From: Hoylesella saccharolytica JCM 17484
Lineage (GTDB): Bacteria; Bacteroidota; Bacteroidia; Bacteroidales; Bacteroidaceae
DNA: 64,000 nucleotides
Direction of reading: 5' to 3'
Assembly (NCBI RefSeq): GCF_000614205.1
Contig: NZ_BAKN01000002.1
Location: 124,001 to 188,000, forward strand
Shown here: piece after piece, positions 37,872-47,567 of the stretch
How the letters are laid out: each line of letters opens with the position of its first letter
Numbering within the stretch: the stretch's first letter is position 1
Program-made: the position numbers and the translations under genes
The notes under the pieces: generated by a model
The model's database searches: none
What the model saw: only the letters and a program-made list of their open reading frames with translations
What the model was told of the DNA's origin: nothing

Positions 37872-39665
37872 ATGAAGCTACATTTACAACATTTTACAAC
37901 ACCGATCATCGGATTATTGATGGTTTTGTGTGTCGGAATTCCTGCTTGGGCGAAGAAAAAGAAAGTCCAAACGGCCCCTTCTGTTGTTGTCGATACGCTC
38001 TCGTATAACGACCGTCAACGCTTTAATTACTTCTTTTTGGAGGCCATCCGTCAACAAAATGCAGAGCATTACACAGCAGCTTTCGACCTTTTGCAACACT
38101 GTCTGGATATCCAGCCGAACGCTGCAGAGGTCTATTATACACAAGCTTTATATTATTCGCAACTAAAAAATGACTCGCTGGCGCTGGCCAATCTGGAGAA
38201 AGCCGCTGCTTTAAGACCCGACAATAGCAGTTATATCGAGCGATTGGCACAGTTTTATATCAGTACAGGCAACTACAATAAAGCTATCGATACGTACGAA
38301 AAGCTGTGTGCAAACAACAGAGAAAACGAGGATGCATTGCAGATTTTAATGCAACTTTACAATCAAAAGAAAGACTTTCAAGGGGTTCTTCGTACCGTGA
38401 ATCGAATGGAAGAAATAAACGGAAACAGTGAAGACATCACCCTAACCAAAGTTCGTGCCTACGAAATGTTGGATAATAAGAAAGCAGCTTACCAATCTTT
38501 GAAGAAACTTTCGGATGAACATCCCAACGATATAAGCTACCAATTGATGCTGGGAAACTGGCTCATGCAAAACGAAAGAGAAAAAGAAGCTTACAGAATA
38601 TTCAACGAGGCACTGAAAGAAGAACCTGATAACGCATACGCACAAGCATCTTTGTACGATTATTATAAGGCAAAAGGCGAGGATACTTTAGCTGTTCGGC
38701 TACGCGACAAAATGCTGATGAACCCCAAAACAGATGCCGAAACGAAGGTAAATCTGATTAAGCAGGTACTGAAAGAAAATGAAAGCGAGGGTGGAGACAG
38801 TACAAAAATACTCCAACTTTTTACCCGAATACTAAAAGAAACCCCCAAAGACGGAACCATTGCAGAGCTACAGGCAGCCTATATGTCGGTAAAGCAGATG
38901 CCCGACAGCATGGTTAACGCAGCCTTGACATACGTTCTTACAATCAATCCGGATAATTCCGGTGCTCGTATAAGGCTGTTACAAAATAAGTGGAAAGAAA
39001 AAAAATGGGACGAAATCATCACACTTTGCGAACAAGCACAGGCTTATAACCCTGACGAAATGGCCTTTTATTACTTTATGGGGATAGCTTATTTCCAAAA
39101 AGATGATAAGGATAAGGCATTAGATACATTCAGAAAGGGAGTTAGCGAAATCAATGCACAGAGCAACAAAGATTTTGTTTCAGACTTTTATGCTATCATG
39201 GGCGACATCCTTCATCAGAAAGGACGGCCGGCAGAAGCATTTGCTGCATACGACAGTTGCTTGCAATGGAAGCCTGATAATATCGAATGTCTCAACAACT
39301 ACGCTTATTATTTAAGTGAGAAAGGTAAAGATCTGAGTCGGGCTGAAGCGATGAGTTACAAAACGATTAAAGCACAACCCACCAATACAACCTTCTTAGA
39401 CACCTACGCTTGGGTATTATTTATGCAGAAAAAATACGCTGAAGCATTGTCGTATATTGACCAAGCACTGGCCAACGACACAGATAGTGTAAAGAGCGCA
39501 ACAGTAATTGAGCATGCCGGAGATATCTATGCGATGAACGGGAAAACGGATCAGGCCATCGATTATTGGAAACAAGCCCTCGAAATAGGTGGTAAAAACG
39601 CTCTTATCAGCAGAAAGATTAAAGCAAAAAGGTATATAAAGGATTCATCAAAAACAAATCTTTGA
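37872..39665 (+). CDS. Tetratricopeptide-repeat periplasmic/outer-membrane protein
   Basis: 597 aa. N-terminal export signal (ITTPIIGLLMVLCVGIPAWA region) followed by at least a dozen TPR-like helical pairs through the whole length, e.g. AEVYYTQALYYSQLKNDSLALANLEKAAALRPDN and ECLNNYAYYLSEKGKDLSRAEAM. TPR proteins are scaffolds; the fixed neighbourhood dut - TPR - DUF4292 - EnvC in Bacteroidetes suggests a part in envelope or cell-wall assembly. Its end overlaps the frame of the next gene. Confidence 0.85.
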   Translation: MKLHLQHFTTPIIGLLMVLCVGIPAWAKKKKVQTAPSVVVDTLSYNDRQRFNYFFLEAIRQQNAEHYTAAFDLLQHCLDIQPNAAEVYYTQALYYSQLKNDSLALANLEKAAALRPDNSSYIERLAQFYISTGNYNKAIDTYEKLCANNRENEDALQILMQLYNQKKDFQGVLRTVNRMEEINGNSEDITLTKVRAYEMLDNKKAAYQSLKKLSDEHPNDISYQLMLGNWLMQNEREKEAYRIFNEALKEEPDNAYAQASLYDYYKAKGEDTLAVRLRDKMLMNPKTDAETKVNLIKQVLKENESEGGDSTKILQLFTRILKETPKDGTIAELQAAYMSVKQMPDSMVNAALTYVLTINPDNSGARIRLLQNKWKEKKWDEIITLCEQAQAYNPDEMAFYYFMGIAYFQKDDKDKALDTFRKGVSEINAQSNKDFVSDFYAIMGDILHQKGRPAEAFAAYDSCLQWKPDNIECLNNYAYYLSEKGKDLSRAEAMSYKTIKAQPTNTTFLDTYAWVLFMQKKYAEALSYIDQALANDTDSVKSATVIEHAGDIYAMNGKTDQAIDYWKQALEIGGKNALISRKIKAKRYIKDSSKTNL

Positions 39666-39667
39666 TA

Positions 39668-40561
39668 ATGAAAAAAATATCAGTTATAAGGCTATTAGCT
39701 GTTTGCATGACCTTTTGTTGGGTATCTTGCAAAGCAAAGAAAACCATTGTCGACGTCAAAGTAAACGATACAACGCAACAGCAAACAGTGTCATCCAAAG
39801 TGTCATCGCTGAAGATGTTATCATTCGTACAGAAGGTTTCAGACAACCAGCTGTATGCAAAGAATATTGTAGGTAACATGTCTTTCACTTTAAAAACAAG
39901 CGATCGGAACATAACAACACCGGGAATGGTGCGTATGCGCAAAGATGAGGTAATTCGTTTACAACTTTTTATTCCACTAATTGGTACTGAAGTAGGACGC
40001 ATTGAGTTTACTCCTGACTACGTATTGGTAGTCGATCGCGTTCACAAAGAGTATATTCAGGCAGATTATACACAGCTGGACTTTCTCAAAAACAATGGCC
40101 TAAGCTTTTATAGTCTACAAGCTTTATTCTGGAATCAATTGCTTTTGCCCGGCACTCAGCGTGTTTCCGAGAACGACTTAAAGAATTTCAAGGTTGATTT
40201 CAGTGATCCTGCAACTTATCTTGTTTCGCTTATCAATGGCAGTATGAGTTATATTTGGAACACCGATCCTACGACCGGACGCATCCATTCGGCAGATGTT
40301 GCTTATTCAGGTGGGAACAACGGCACCTCGAAACTCAATTGGCAATACAGCGATTTCAGAAGTGTCGGCGTGAAGAACTTCCCCGCAACACAGGTGTTTA
40401 CTTTTTACTCTACGGCTATTTCAAGCCGTCCCAACGTCCAGGTCAGCATTCAAATGAACGACGTGAGAACCGATTCTGAGTGGGAAACGCGCACCGTTAT
40501 TTCAGATAAGTACAAAAGAGTTGAGTTAGAAGATGTCTTCAATAGACTGATGAATATGTAA
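39668..40561 (+). CDS. DUF4292 lipoprotein
   Basis: About 297 aa. Lipobox in TFCWVSCKAKK marks a lipoprotein. The body matches the DUF4292 family (VSSKVSSLKMLSFVQKVSDNQLYAKNIVGNMSFTLKT; MRKDEVIRLQLFIPLIGTEVGRIEF), which has a LolA/LolB-like fold, so a role in lipid or lipoprotein handling is plausible. ATG 39668 is used; a TTG six bases upstream is in frame. It sits between the TPR and EnvC-like genes. Confidence 0.85.
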   Translation: MKKISVIRLLAVCMTFCWVSCKAKKTIVDVKVNDTTQQQTVSSKVSSLKMLSFVQKVSDNQLYAKNIVGNMSFTLKTSDRNITTPGMVRMRKDEVIRLQLFIPLIGTEVGRIEFTPDYVLVVDRVHKEYIQADYTQLDFLKNNGLSFYSLQALFWNQLLLPGTQRVSENDLKNFKVDFSDPATYLVSLINGSMSYIWNTDPTTGRIHSADVAYSGGNNGTSKLNWQYSDFRSVGVKNFPATQVFTFYSTAISSRPNVQVSIQMNDVRTDSEWETRTVISDKYKRVELEDVFNRLMNM

Positions 40562-40583
40562 GCGAATGAATATTAGCCGGTAA

Positions 40584-42302
40584 ATGAAGTATTCTTTTCT
40601 TATTCTTTCACTATTGCTTTTTGTCCTTTTAGCAAACGGACAAAGGAAAAATACTCCTCAAACGAAAGCACACACAACACAGGTTACATCGAAAAAAAAC
40701 GGGAAAATGCAACCTGCAAAAGCCGTAAAGCCGTTACCGAAAGCTGTAAAGCCGCAATCAAAAAAGACCATAAGGCCCAAACGGGGTAAACAAAATACAA
40801 CCTCAACAAAGCCTTCCAACGACTATCTCACCCCTTCCATTCGTGGTCTACAGGGGCAACGTGAAGCTATTAAACAGCAAATACGTCAACAAGAGGCGGC
40901 ACTTCGGGCCAATCAGGCCGATGTTAAGAAACGGATGCAAAACCTGTTGATCATCAACAGCGAAATCGATGAGCGCAAAAAGTCTATCGAAGGCATACAG
41001 AAAGACATCACATTGCTTAACGGAAACATCGACATTCTTAAATCTCAGCTCGTCACTCTTGAACAACAGCTCAACAATCATAAGACCAAATACATCAAGT
41101 CGATGCGTTATATGGCTCGTCATCGCACGGTACAAGAAAACCTGATGTTCATCTTTTCGGCCAAAGATATTGCGCAGATGTACCGCAGACTGCGTTTTGT
41201 GCGCGAATATGCATCGTATCAAAAGGCGCAGGGAGAGCTCGTTAAAAACAAGCAAGAACAAATAAACGAGAAGAATTTACAACTCGAACAGGTCAGAGGA
41301 CAAAAGAATAACTTGTTGTATAAAGACCGAAAAGAACATGCTGTCTTACAAACCAAGCAAGACGAACAACAGAAAATGGTTGCCGGACTACAAAAACAGC
41401 AACGCACCATACAAACACTTATCGACGAACAACGCAAGAAAGATGCTGTGTTGAACGCCCAAATTGATCATCTTATTGCAATAGAAGTTGAAAAAGCACG
41501 TGTTCGGGCAGAGGCTGAAGCCAGGAAAAAGGCTGAAGCTGCTGAAGCAGCGAAGCGCAAGGCAGAAGAGTTGGCACGCAAAAAGGCGGCAGCTGAAGCA
41601 GCAGCACGCGAGAATACACGGCGTATAGCAGAAGCAAAAGCACGCGAAGAGAAGCTGCGTGCAGAGGCCAACGCTGCAGCCGCGGAAGCCGAAAGGTCAA
41701 AAACGCACGATGCAGCGCAGTCACAACGGGCAGCCACAGAACGCAAAGCAAAAGCAGAACAGGCTGCACGTGAAGCGGAAGCAGAGCGGAAAGCGGTGGA
41801 AAGAAAAGCGGAAGCAGAGCGCTCGCGCAATGAAAAAGAGATTGCCGAAGTACGCAAAGATGCCGACGACATGCGCAAACTCAGCACTGTCGACCGTATG
41901 TTAAGTGGGGGCTTTGAGGCCAATCGGGGACGTCTGCCTATGCCTATTACCGGCAGTTATCGCGTTGTAAGTCATTTCGGACAATACAGTGTAGATGGCT
42001 TGAAAGGTGTTCACTTAGACAATAAAGGCATCAATATCATGGGTTCTGCCGGTTGTATGGCACGTAGCATCTACGATGGTGAAGTCAGTGCAGTGTTTGG
42101 CTATGGTGGAACAATGGTTGTAATGGTACGTCATGGTGCTTATATCTCAATTTATTGTAACCTCAAATCGGTTCTTGTTAACAAGGGACAGAAAGTATCT
42201 ACGCGTCAAGGGCTCGGTACTGTTGGTGCAGACAACATCCTTCAATTTCAATTACGCAAAGAAACGGCAAAGCTGAACCCCGAAGTTTGGTTAGGAAGAT
42301 AA
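40584..42302 (+). CDS. EnvC-like murein hydrolase activator (coiled coil + degenerate M23 domain)
   Basis: 572 aa. Signal peptide (FLILSLLLFVLLANGQ), a Lys/Pro-rich stretch, then a very long coiled coil: about 85-300 resembles EnvC (LRANQADVKKRMQNLLIINSEIDERKKSIEGI) and about 300-430 is an Ala/Glu/Lys/Arg-rich helix. The C-terminal LytM/M23 domain (from ITGSYRVVSHFG) has lost most zinc ligands (HLDNKGINI instead of HxGxD; MVRHGAYISIYCNL), as in EnvC, which activates amidases at the septum instead of cutting peptidoglycan itself. Confidence 0.85.
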   Translation: MKYSFLILSLLLFVLLANGQRKNTPQTKAHTTQVTSKKNGKMQPAKAVKPLPKAVKPQSKKTIRPKRGKQNTTSTKPSNDYLTPSIRGLQGQREAIKQQIRQQEAALRANQADVKKRMQNLLIINSEIDERKKSIEGIQKDITLLNGNIDILKSQLVTLEQQLNNHKTKYIKSMRYMARHRTVQENLMFIFSAKDIAQMYRRLRFVREYASYQKAQGELVKNKQEQINEKNLQLEQVRGQKNNLLYKDRKEHAVLQTKQDEQQKMVAGLQKQQRTIQTLIDEQRKKDAVLNAQIDHLIAIEVEKARVRAEAEARKKAEAAEAAKRKAEELARKKAAAEAAARENTRRIAEAKAREEKLRAEANAAAAEAERSKTHDAAQSQRAATERKAKAEQAAREAEAERKAVERKAEAERSRNEKEIAEVRKDADDMRKLSTVDRMLSGGFEANRGRLPMPITGSYRVVSHFGQYSVDGLKGVHLDNKGINIMGSAGCMARSIYDGEVSAVFGYGGTMVVMVRHGAYISIYCNLKSVLVNKGQKVSTRQGLGTVGADNILQFQLRKETAKLNPEVWLGR

Positions 42303-42369
42303 TGTCGTTAGTAGGGCTTTCGGCGCATTAATAGGAACGAAACCATTCTTCTTTCCTCTCCCAAAAGCC

Positions 42370-42909
42370 TTATTTTACATATGGAAGAGGGCCATATCTT
42401 AACACCGTTTGGTAGCCATTGCGACCCGGATATACGTAGATGGTAAAAAGATAATTACCGATAAATGGCGATGTGCCACCTTTATAGAAAGGCGAACCAT
42501 CTTCTTCCAAGTCTTTTGAAACACCGGGATATTCGTCGGCCATCCGGTTGGCAATCGTTTCCACATACTTACGTGCATTAGCCTTGCTACCTGCTTGCAA
42601 TGTAAAACGTGCCTCATTGAAGTAGGTACGTCCCTTGTCATCTTTCTGAAAACCAAACGTTAACTCTTGAAATCGTACCCCCATAAAATCTTTATCGCGG
42701 TAAACCAAACGGTTTTCGGTTCGCGATAAAGGTTTACCAAATTGTTCTTCGATACCCTGCAAAGCCTCTTCATAACTGGTTCCGAAAGCTATTCCAGAGA
42801 CACCTACAACAGAATGAGCATTTACGGAGGTGGTTGTTACAATAATAACAATCGTTGCAACCATTCTTCTAAGTATTCCGTAGCTATGCTTCACTTTCAT
42901 TATTAACAT
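42370..42909 (-). CDS. Hypothetical exported protein
   Basis: 179 aa. A hydrophobic export segment lies at about 14-32 (MVATIVIIVTTTSVNA). The body has FGTSYEEALQGIEEQFGKPLSRTENRLVYRDKDFMG, a pattern seen in small Bacteroidales proteins of unknown function. Starts at 42909 or at ATG 42900 (MKVKHSYG) are both possible. It converges with the EnvC-like gene. Confidence 0.6.
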   Translation of the reverse strand: MLIMKVKHSYGILRRMVATIVIIVTTTSVNAHSVVGVSGIAFGTSYEEALQGIEEQFGKPLSRTENRLVYRDKDFMGVRFQELTFGFQKDDKGRTYFNEARFTLQAGSKANARKYVETIANRMADEYPGVSKDLEEDGSPFYKGGTSPFIGNYLFTIYVYPGRNGYQTVLRYGPLPYVK

Positions 42910-42945
42910 TCAACTTTTATCAAACAAGCAGATATAGCATCCTCT

Positions 42946-44010
42946 TTAAGTAATACTTTTTCCATCAAACAGCGCGATATACACCTGTAAAGCATGATGT
43001 ATCTCGCTAATTTTAATGAATTCGTCGGCGGCATGTGAACGCGAAGACGCACCCGGTCCCAACTTAAATGAGGTAAAAGGCATCAACGCTTGGTCGGATA
43101 ATGTGGGCGAACCGAACGGTTTCATCCCCATTTCGACACAACGAACAATAACCGGATGGTCTATGTCGATATGCGAAGCACCCAGTCGGAAAGAACGTGC
43201 CTGCACCTCTCCCCGCACATTTCGACAAACGGTATCAAACACTTCACGATTCGTATACAGTTCATTGGTGCGCACATCTACCACCATTCGGCAAACGTCG
43301 GGTACCACATTATGCTGTGTTCCTGCATTAAGCATCGTCACCGTCATCTTTGTCTGACCCAAGAAATCACTTACTTTTTCAAACCGATACGTACGCAACC
43401 ACTCCAAATCAGGTAGTGCCGCATATATCGCATTTACTCCTTCATTGCGTGCCGCATGGCCGCTTACACCTCGAGATTTTATATCCAGCACCATCAAACC
43501 CTTCTCTGCCACTGCCGGTTGCATCTCCGTCGGCTCGCCCACAATGGCCAAATCAATTCTGGGCAACAAGGGTAACACACGCTCTATTCCATCTTTACCC
43601 GAAACTTCTTCTTCTGCCGACGCCAAATAAACAAGGTTATAACTCTGCGGGTGCTGTATTAACAAGCGAAAAACCTGCAACAACGACACTAATCCACCAC
43701 CGCAATCATTGCTTCCCAATCCGTAAAGCAAGTCACCATCAAGTGTCGGTTCAAACGGATTTCTTGTCCACGAGTCCACCGCTCGCACCGTATCGAGGTG
43801 CGCATTAAGTAATAAGGTGGGGCGATTTTCGTCGTATCCCGGCGCCACAACCCACACATTGTTTCCCTCTCTTTGAGGTTTTAAGCCATAAGCCGCGATA
43901 CGTTCCGCCACGATATCCGCTACTTTCGCCTCGTCCCCACTCACGGATGGCGTGGCAATCAGCCGGCTTAGCAATGCTACAGCCTCGTGTGTATAATCTT
44001 CAATTGTCAT
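42946..44010 (-). CDS. M20 family metallo-deacylase (ArgE/DapE/LysK-like)
   Basis: 354 aa two-zinc hydrolase. Zinc ligands and catalytic residues appear in NAHLDTVRAVD (His, Asp), GLGSNDCGGG (bridging Asp), SAEEEVSGKDG (catalytic Glu-Glu) and VGEPTEMQP; the last His is in RSHAADEF. Bacteroidales homologues act as N-acetyl- or N-succinyl-ornithine deacetylase in arginine synthesis; specificity cannot be settled here because no other arg gene is adjacent. Confidence 0.82.
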   Translation of the reverse strand: MTIEDYTHEAVALLSRLIATPSVSGDEAKVADIVAERIAAYGLKPQREGNNVWVVAPGYDENRPTLLLNAHLDTVRAVDSWTRNPFEPTLDGDLLYGLGSNDCGGGLVSLLQVFRLLIQHPQSYNLVYLASAEEEVSGKDGIERVLPLLPRIDLAIVGEPTEMQPAVAEKGLMVLDIKSRGVSGHAARNEGVNAIYAALPDLEWLRTYRFEKVSDFLGQTKMTVTMLNAGTQHNVVPDVCRMVVDVRTNELYTNREVFDTVCRNVRGEVQARSFRLGASHIDIDHPVIVRCVEMGMKPFGSPTLSDQALMPFTSFKLGPGASSRSHAADEFIKISEIHHALQVYIALFDGKSIT

Positions 44011-44344
44011 CTGTCCGTATCTTTTTTCATATTAACCGATAGACAAACACCTCCAACTGACATAATTGATTGTATCAGTGTAAGAAACACCCCTTCATTC
44101 ATCAAAGAGTCAAAGTTCCACATCTACATATCATCTTATATCTATACGAAAATCGTAGAAGCTGATTTTACAGAGCCAAATGCCTCCTAAGAGGTAGTCT
44201 ATCCAGCCTCAACCGCTTACAAATGTAAGCATTTTCCCTCTCTCACAGGTATTTACTCCCACTTCTTTTCATCTTTCAGTGCTTTCACCTTTTACCTTTG
44301 AAGCAAGGAATGAAGCTCTTTAATACGGCATCGAGACAGTTTTT
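44011..44344. other. Intergenic gap without recognisable feature
   Basis: About 330 bp between the M20 gene start and the 3' end of the GH88 gene. It has a few TTTCACC-like words near 44270-44300 but no array, hairpin terminator or RNA gene that I can see. Confidence 0.5.
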
Positions 44345-45541
44345 TTACTTTTTCAACAGCTTTTTGTAGCGTACAAGTGCCTCAACATAGTAGTAATCGG
44401 CATAAGTAAGAGGTACATCAACTTCAGTTCCTTTGGGCTTATTACCCACCGAATGTTTCAGAATAAAGCCGCCATTGGTGCCGGGTTCAGCCAAATAGGT
44501 TGATGAAGTAAGTGTGCGCAACTGCCGTTCGGCTATGCGCAGACAGCTTTGCGAGAATGCTTTATCAGCACGAGTAATGTTGCTCAGTTCAATAAAAGCA
44601 GAGGCCATGATAGAAGCAGCAGAGGCATCGCGCAATGCATGAGGAATCTCAGGAGCATCAAAGTCCCAATAAGGCACTTTATCTTTCGGTAAACGAGGAT
44701 GGTTTATGATAAAGTTAGCAACACCTTTAGCCTGCTGCAAGAAGCGTTCGTCGCCTGTTTCACGATACATCATCGTAAATCCATAGAGTGCCCAAGCCTG
44801 TCCGCGCGCCCAAGAAGACTCGTGTGCATATCCCTGATGCGTGTTTTTTTGTTCTACTGCCCCTGTTTCGGGGTTGTAACCGATGACATGATAAGAGCTG
44901 AAATCGGGTCGAAAGTGGTTTTTAAGGGTGTTAAGGGCATGTTGCATGGCAATTTCTGAGTACTTGTTTTCAGAGGAGTGTTTGGCTGCCCATTCAAGTA
45001 ATTCGAGGTTCATCATGTTATCGATGATGACGGGATAACGCCATTTGTCGGTTTTTGTGTCCCAAGAGCGAATCAGTCCGACAACCGGTTTAAAACGGGT
45101 TGACAAAGATTTAGCTCCGTTGAGCAATACAGAGATGTATTGAGGGTTATGTGTAAGGCGGTAGCCATTGCCAAAACTGCACATCAAAATAAAACCTACA
45201 TCATGATTGTCGGTGGTATACTGTTGGTCGGTTACGCGTTGTGTATAGGTTTCAGCCAATGTTTTGAGGCGATCACTGCCCGTTGCTTCGTAAAGATACC
45301 ACAGTGTTCCGGGAAAGAAACCACTGCACCACCAGTGCGAATTAGACTTCACAAGGCGTCCGTCGGCATTAAATGTACGGGGCAGACTGTCTTTTTCGTT
45401 AGCCATTGTTGCAGCCAACAGCTCCGATTGTTGGGTTGCCCGTTGGATACCTTTGTTTAAAACGGTCTGCATACTGTCAGTAGATTTACAACCCAAAAGG
45501 GTGAAAGAAAGGGCAAGTACTAAGATTTTTTTTGTTGTCAT
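44345..45541 (-). CDS. GH88-family unsaturated glucuronyl hydrolase (lipoprotein)
   Basis: Removes the unsaturated uronic acid from oligosaccharides made by polysaccharide lyases. About 398 aa from ATG 45541 (MTTKKILVLALSFTLLGCKS, a lipobox), preferred over the frame-open start ten codons upstream. The two conserved aspartates are in TTDNHDVGFIL and IDNMMNLELLEWA; WCSGFFPGTLWYLYEATG and HESSWARGQAWALYGF line the active site. It is the last gene of a minus-strand operon with a heparinase II/III-type lyase. Confidence 0.9.
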   Translation of the reverse strand: MTTKKILVLALSFTLLGCKSTDSMQTVLNKGIQRATQQSELLAATMANEKDSLPRTFNADGRLVKSNSHWWCSGFFPGTLWYLYEATGSDRLKTLAETYTQRVTDQQYTTDNHDVGFILMCSFGNGYRLTHNPQYISVLLNGAKSLSTRFKPVVGLIRSWDTKTDKWRYPVIIDNMMNLELLEWAAKHSSENKYSEIAMQHALNTLKNHFRPDFSSYHVIGYNPETGAVEQKNTHQGYAHESSWARGQAWALYGFTMMYRETGDERFLQQAKGVANFIINHPRLPKDKVPYWDFDAPEIPHALRDASAASIMASAFIELSNITRADKAFSQSCLRIAERQLRTLTSSTYLAEPGTNGGFILKHSVGNKPKGTEVDVPLTYADYYYVEALVRYKKLLKK

Positions 45542-45615
45542 AATGATTTGTTCTATCAAAGAGATGCACATTCGCCATCGGTCGATTAACTCGATGCCGA
45601 ATGTGCAAGGGTTAT

Positions 45616-47526
45616 TTATCGCTTGGTTTTCCAGCGGTTAAGACTTTGTATTTGGGTTTCAGCTACCGATTTGTCGCCGGGGACAAGACGCACTTGCAGT
45701 ACTTGGCGACTATTGGCAGGCAGTTGAGCCTCGAAGCCCACCAAAACCGTACCCGGATTTTCCGCATCGTAGTCGGTAACGGGCTTTGTACTCCACGTCT
45801 TCAATGTTATTTTAGCAGGACTTTCCACCCATAGCGTCAGCCGCTTGTCTTTCTGCCACAGTTCGATTTTGTTTTTTCCAACGAGCTTTACATCAGCCGG
45901 TGTAAGCATTGTCCAGCGTACCCGTGTGGCCTTTGCTCCTGTTTGCAACTCATCGCGCACAACAACATACCGCTTGCTAACCAATGCAACACCCCGTTTA
46001 GCTTCTTTAATCTGACCTGCATACACAGGGGTAAGGTCGGCAATGGCATACGAGAAATCAGGATTATCGGATGTTTCGGCAATCGACACATAGCCGTCTA
46101 CCCTTTGGTTTTGCCCATTGAAGGTAAGCGTATTATGAGCCTGATTGTTGTAACGGAACACTTTCCAACGATCAGAGTTCTGCGTTTTATTCCAAATATC
46201 CATGCCCCGGGACTCCAACGAATGGTAATCCTGCCGCCCGAAGTCCATCGCCCAACGCTCACCATCGGCCACCAACACAAATGAACCTGCATCTAAATGG
46301 GCATGACTGGCACTGGCAGAACCACCTTTAAAAGCCAAAAAGATACCCTTTTTACCTTTCCACGAGGTGCGCATCAGCGCAACAGGGGTGACCGAAGCAG
46401 GCGAGAACCAAGTCTTCTTCTGCGGTTGAGGCAGAGCAGACATATCCATACCCGCCCCCCAAAGCAAAGCCAACGTAAAGAAACGATAATCCATTAGCTT
46501 GTGTTTATTGCCGTGTTCAAAGAGCTTACGCTCATTCCACAGCAACGACAAGTCATTGTTTCGCTTCGCCAACCAAAACATTGCCGGACTCATTCTGCCC
46601 GAATCTTTATTATCTCCGTAATTAAACGAATCAAGATCAGGTGCTACCATGTGTAACACAAAACCGGCCGTGGGTAGAAAACCCTTTTGTTGTGACAACC
46701 CAAAGTCTGTACCGAAGCATTTCTCCAGTGCATCAATGAGCATCACATTATAGGTAGTTCCGAAGCCCCAATACGAATAACCTTCAGGATAAGCACCGTC
46801 GGGCGCGTAATTTTTCATCGGTTTGATAACCGATTTGATCGACCGCGAGATAATGCTGTCTGCCAAAGCGGGAGCTTCTTCGTAAATGGCCAGCGCACCA
46901 TACGCCATCCCTGTGTTGCACACCTGGTTCCAATTATTTACCCGATCAAGCCAATTGTTATACCGACTGTCGAACGAAGGGCGAAGACCTTTTGAGATAA
47001 TCGCTTTTCGCAACTCTACCCTGACGTTGGGCGAGAGCACAGAATAAAGCCAATCGTAACCGATAGCAACGGCAGTTGTCATCTCTGCCACATCAAGATA
47101 ATGACTCGGATTCCAGTCTTTAAACCGGCATATTGCCAACAATTCTTTTTCGGCCCGGTTACTGTAACAGGTATCTCCGGTAATGCGAAAGGCATAACCC
47201 AATAGTAAAACACGTCGCAACGTTTCGCGCGAAACATCCAGCAAGCGTCTGCCTATCACCACATAATGCGACTCGGGCATAGGAAGTATCTCGCCGGCAG
47301 CACGCATTAACAGACTGTCGTTTTGTTTCCAAAAAGCGTCTTTACCAATCGAAGCCTTAATAAAAGCCTCATCACCAGACTTCATTAACAGTCGAGGATG
47401 ACCCGCAGACATCTTCACATTACCCGGAAGCGTTTGAGCCGAAATCTCTAAACTTACTGCAGAGAGCAGGAAAACGCATAAAAGAAACGCGCTTAAGAGA
47501 TGTTTGATATATAAAGTTTTCTTCAT
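45616..47526 (-). CDS. Heparinase II/III-family polysaccharide lyase
   Basis: About 636 aa from ATG 47526 ([22 protein letters not shown], signal peptide). An alpha-toroid N-terminal domain ([41 protein letters not shown]) is followed by the beta-sandwich heparinase II/III domain with [29 protein letters not shown], the conserved metal and active-site region. Such enzymes cleave uronic-acid polymers (heparin/heparan sulfate, alginate or related) by elimination. The product would be substrate for the neighbouring GH88 enzyme. Confidence 0.88.
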   Translation of the reverse strand: [636 protein letters not shown]

Positions 47527-47567
47527 AATGTGTACAATTGCAAATAAAACAGCTGTTATCACTTATT

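Noticed and set aside
41468..41923. A minus-strand 151-aa Ala/Ser-rich frame opposite the coiled coil of the EnvC-like gene
   Set aside because: Direct consequence of the Ala/Glu/Lys-rich repeats on the coding strand.
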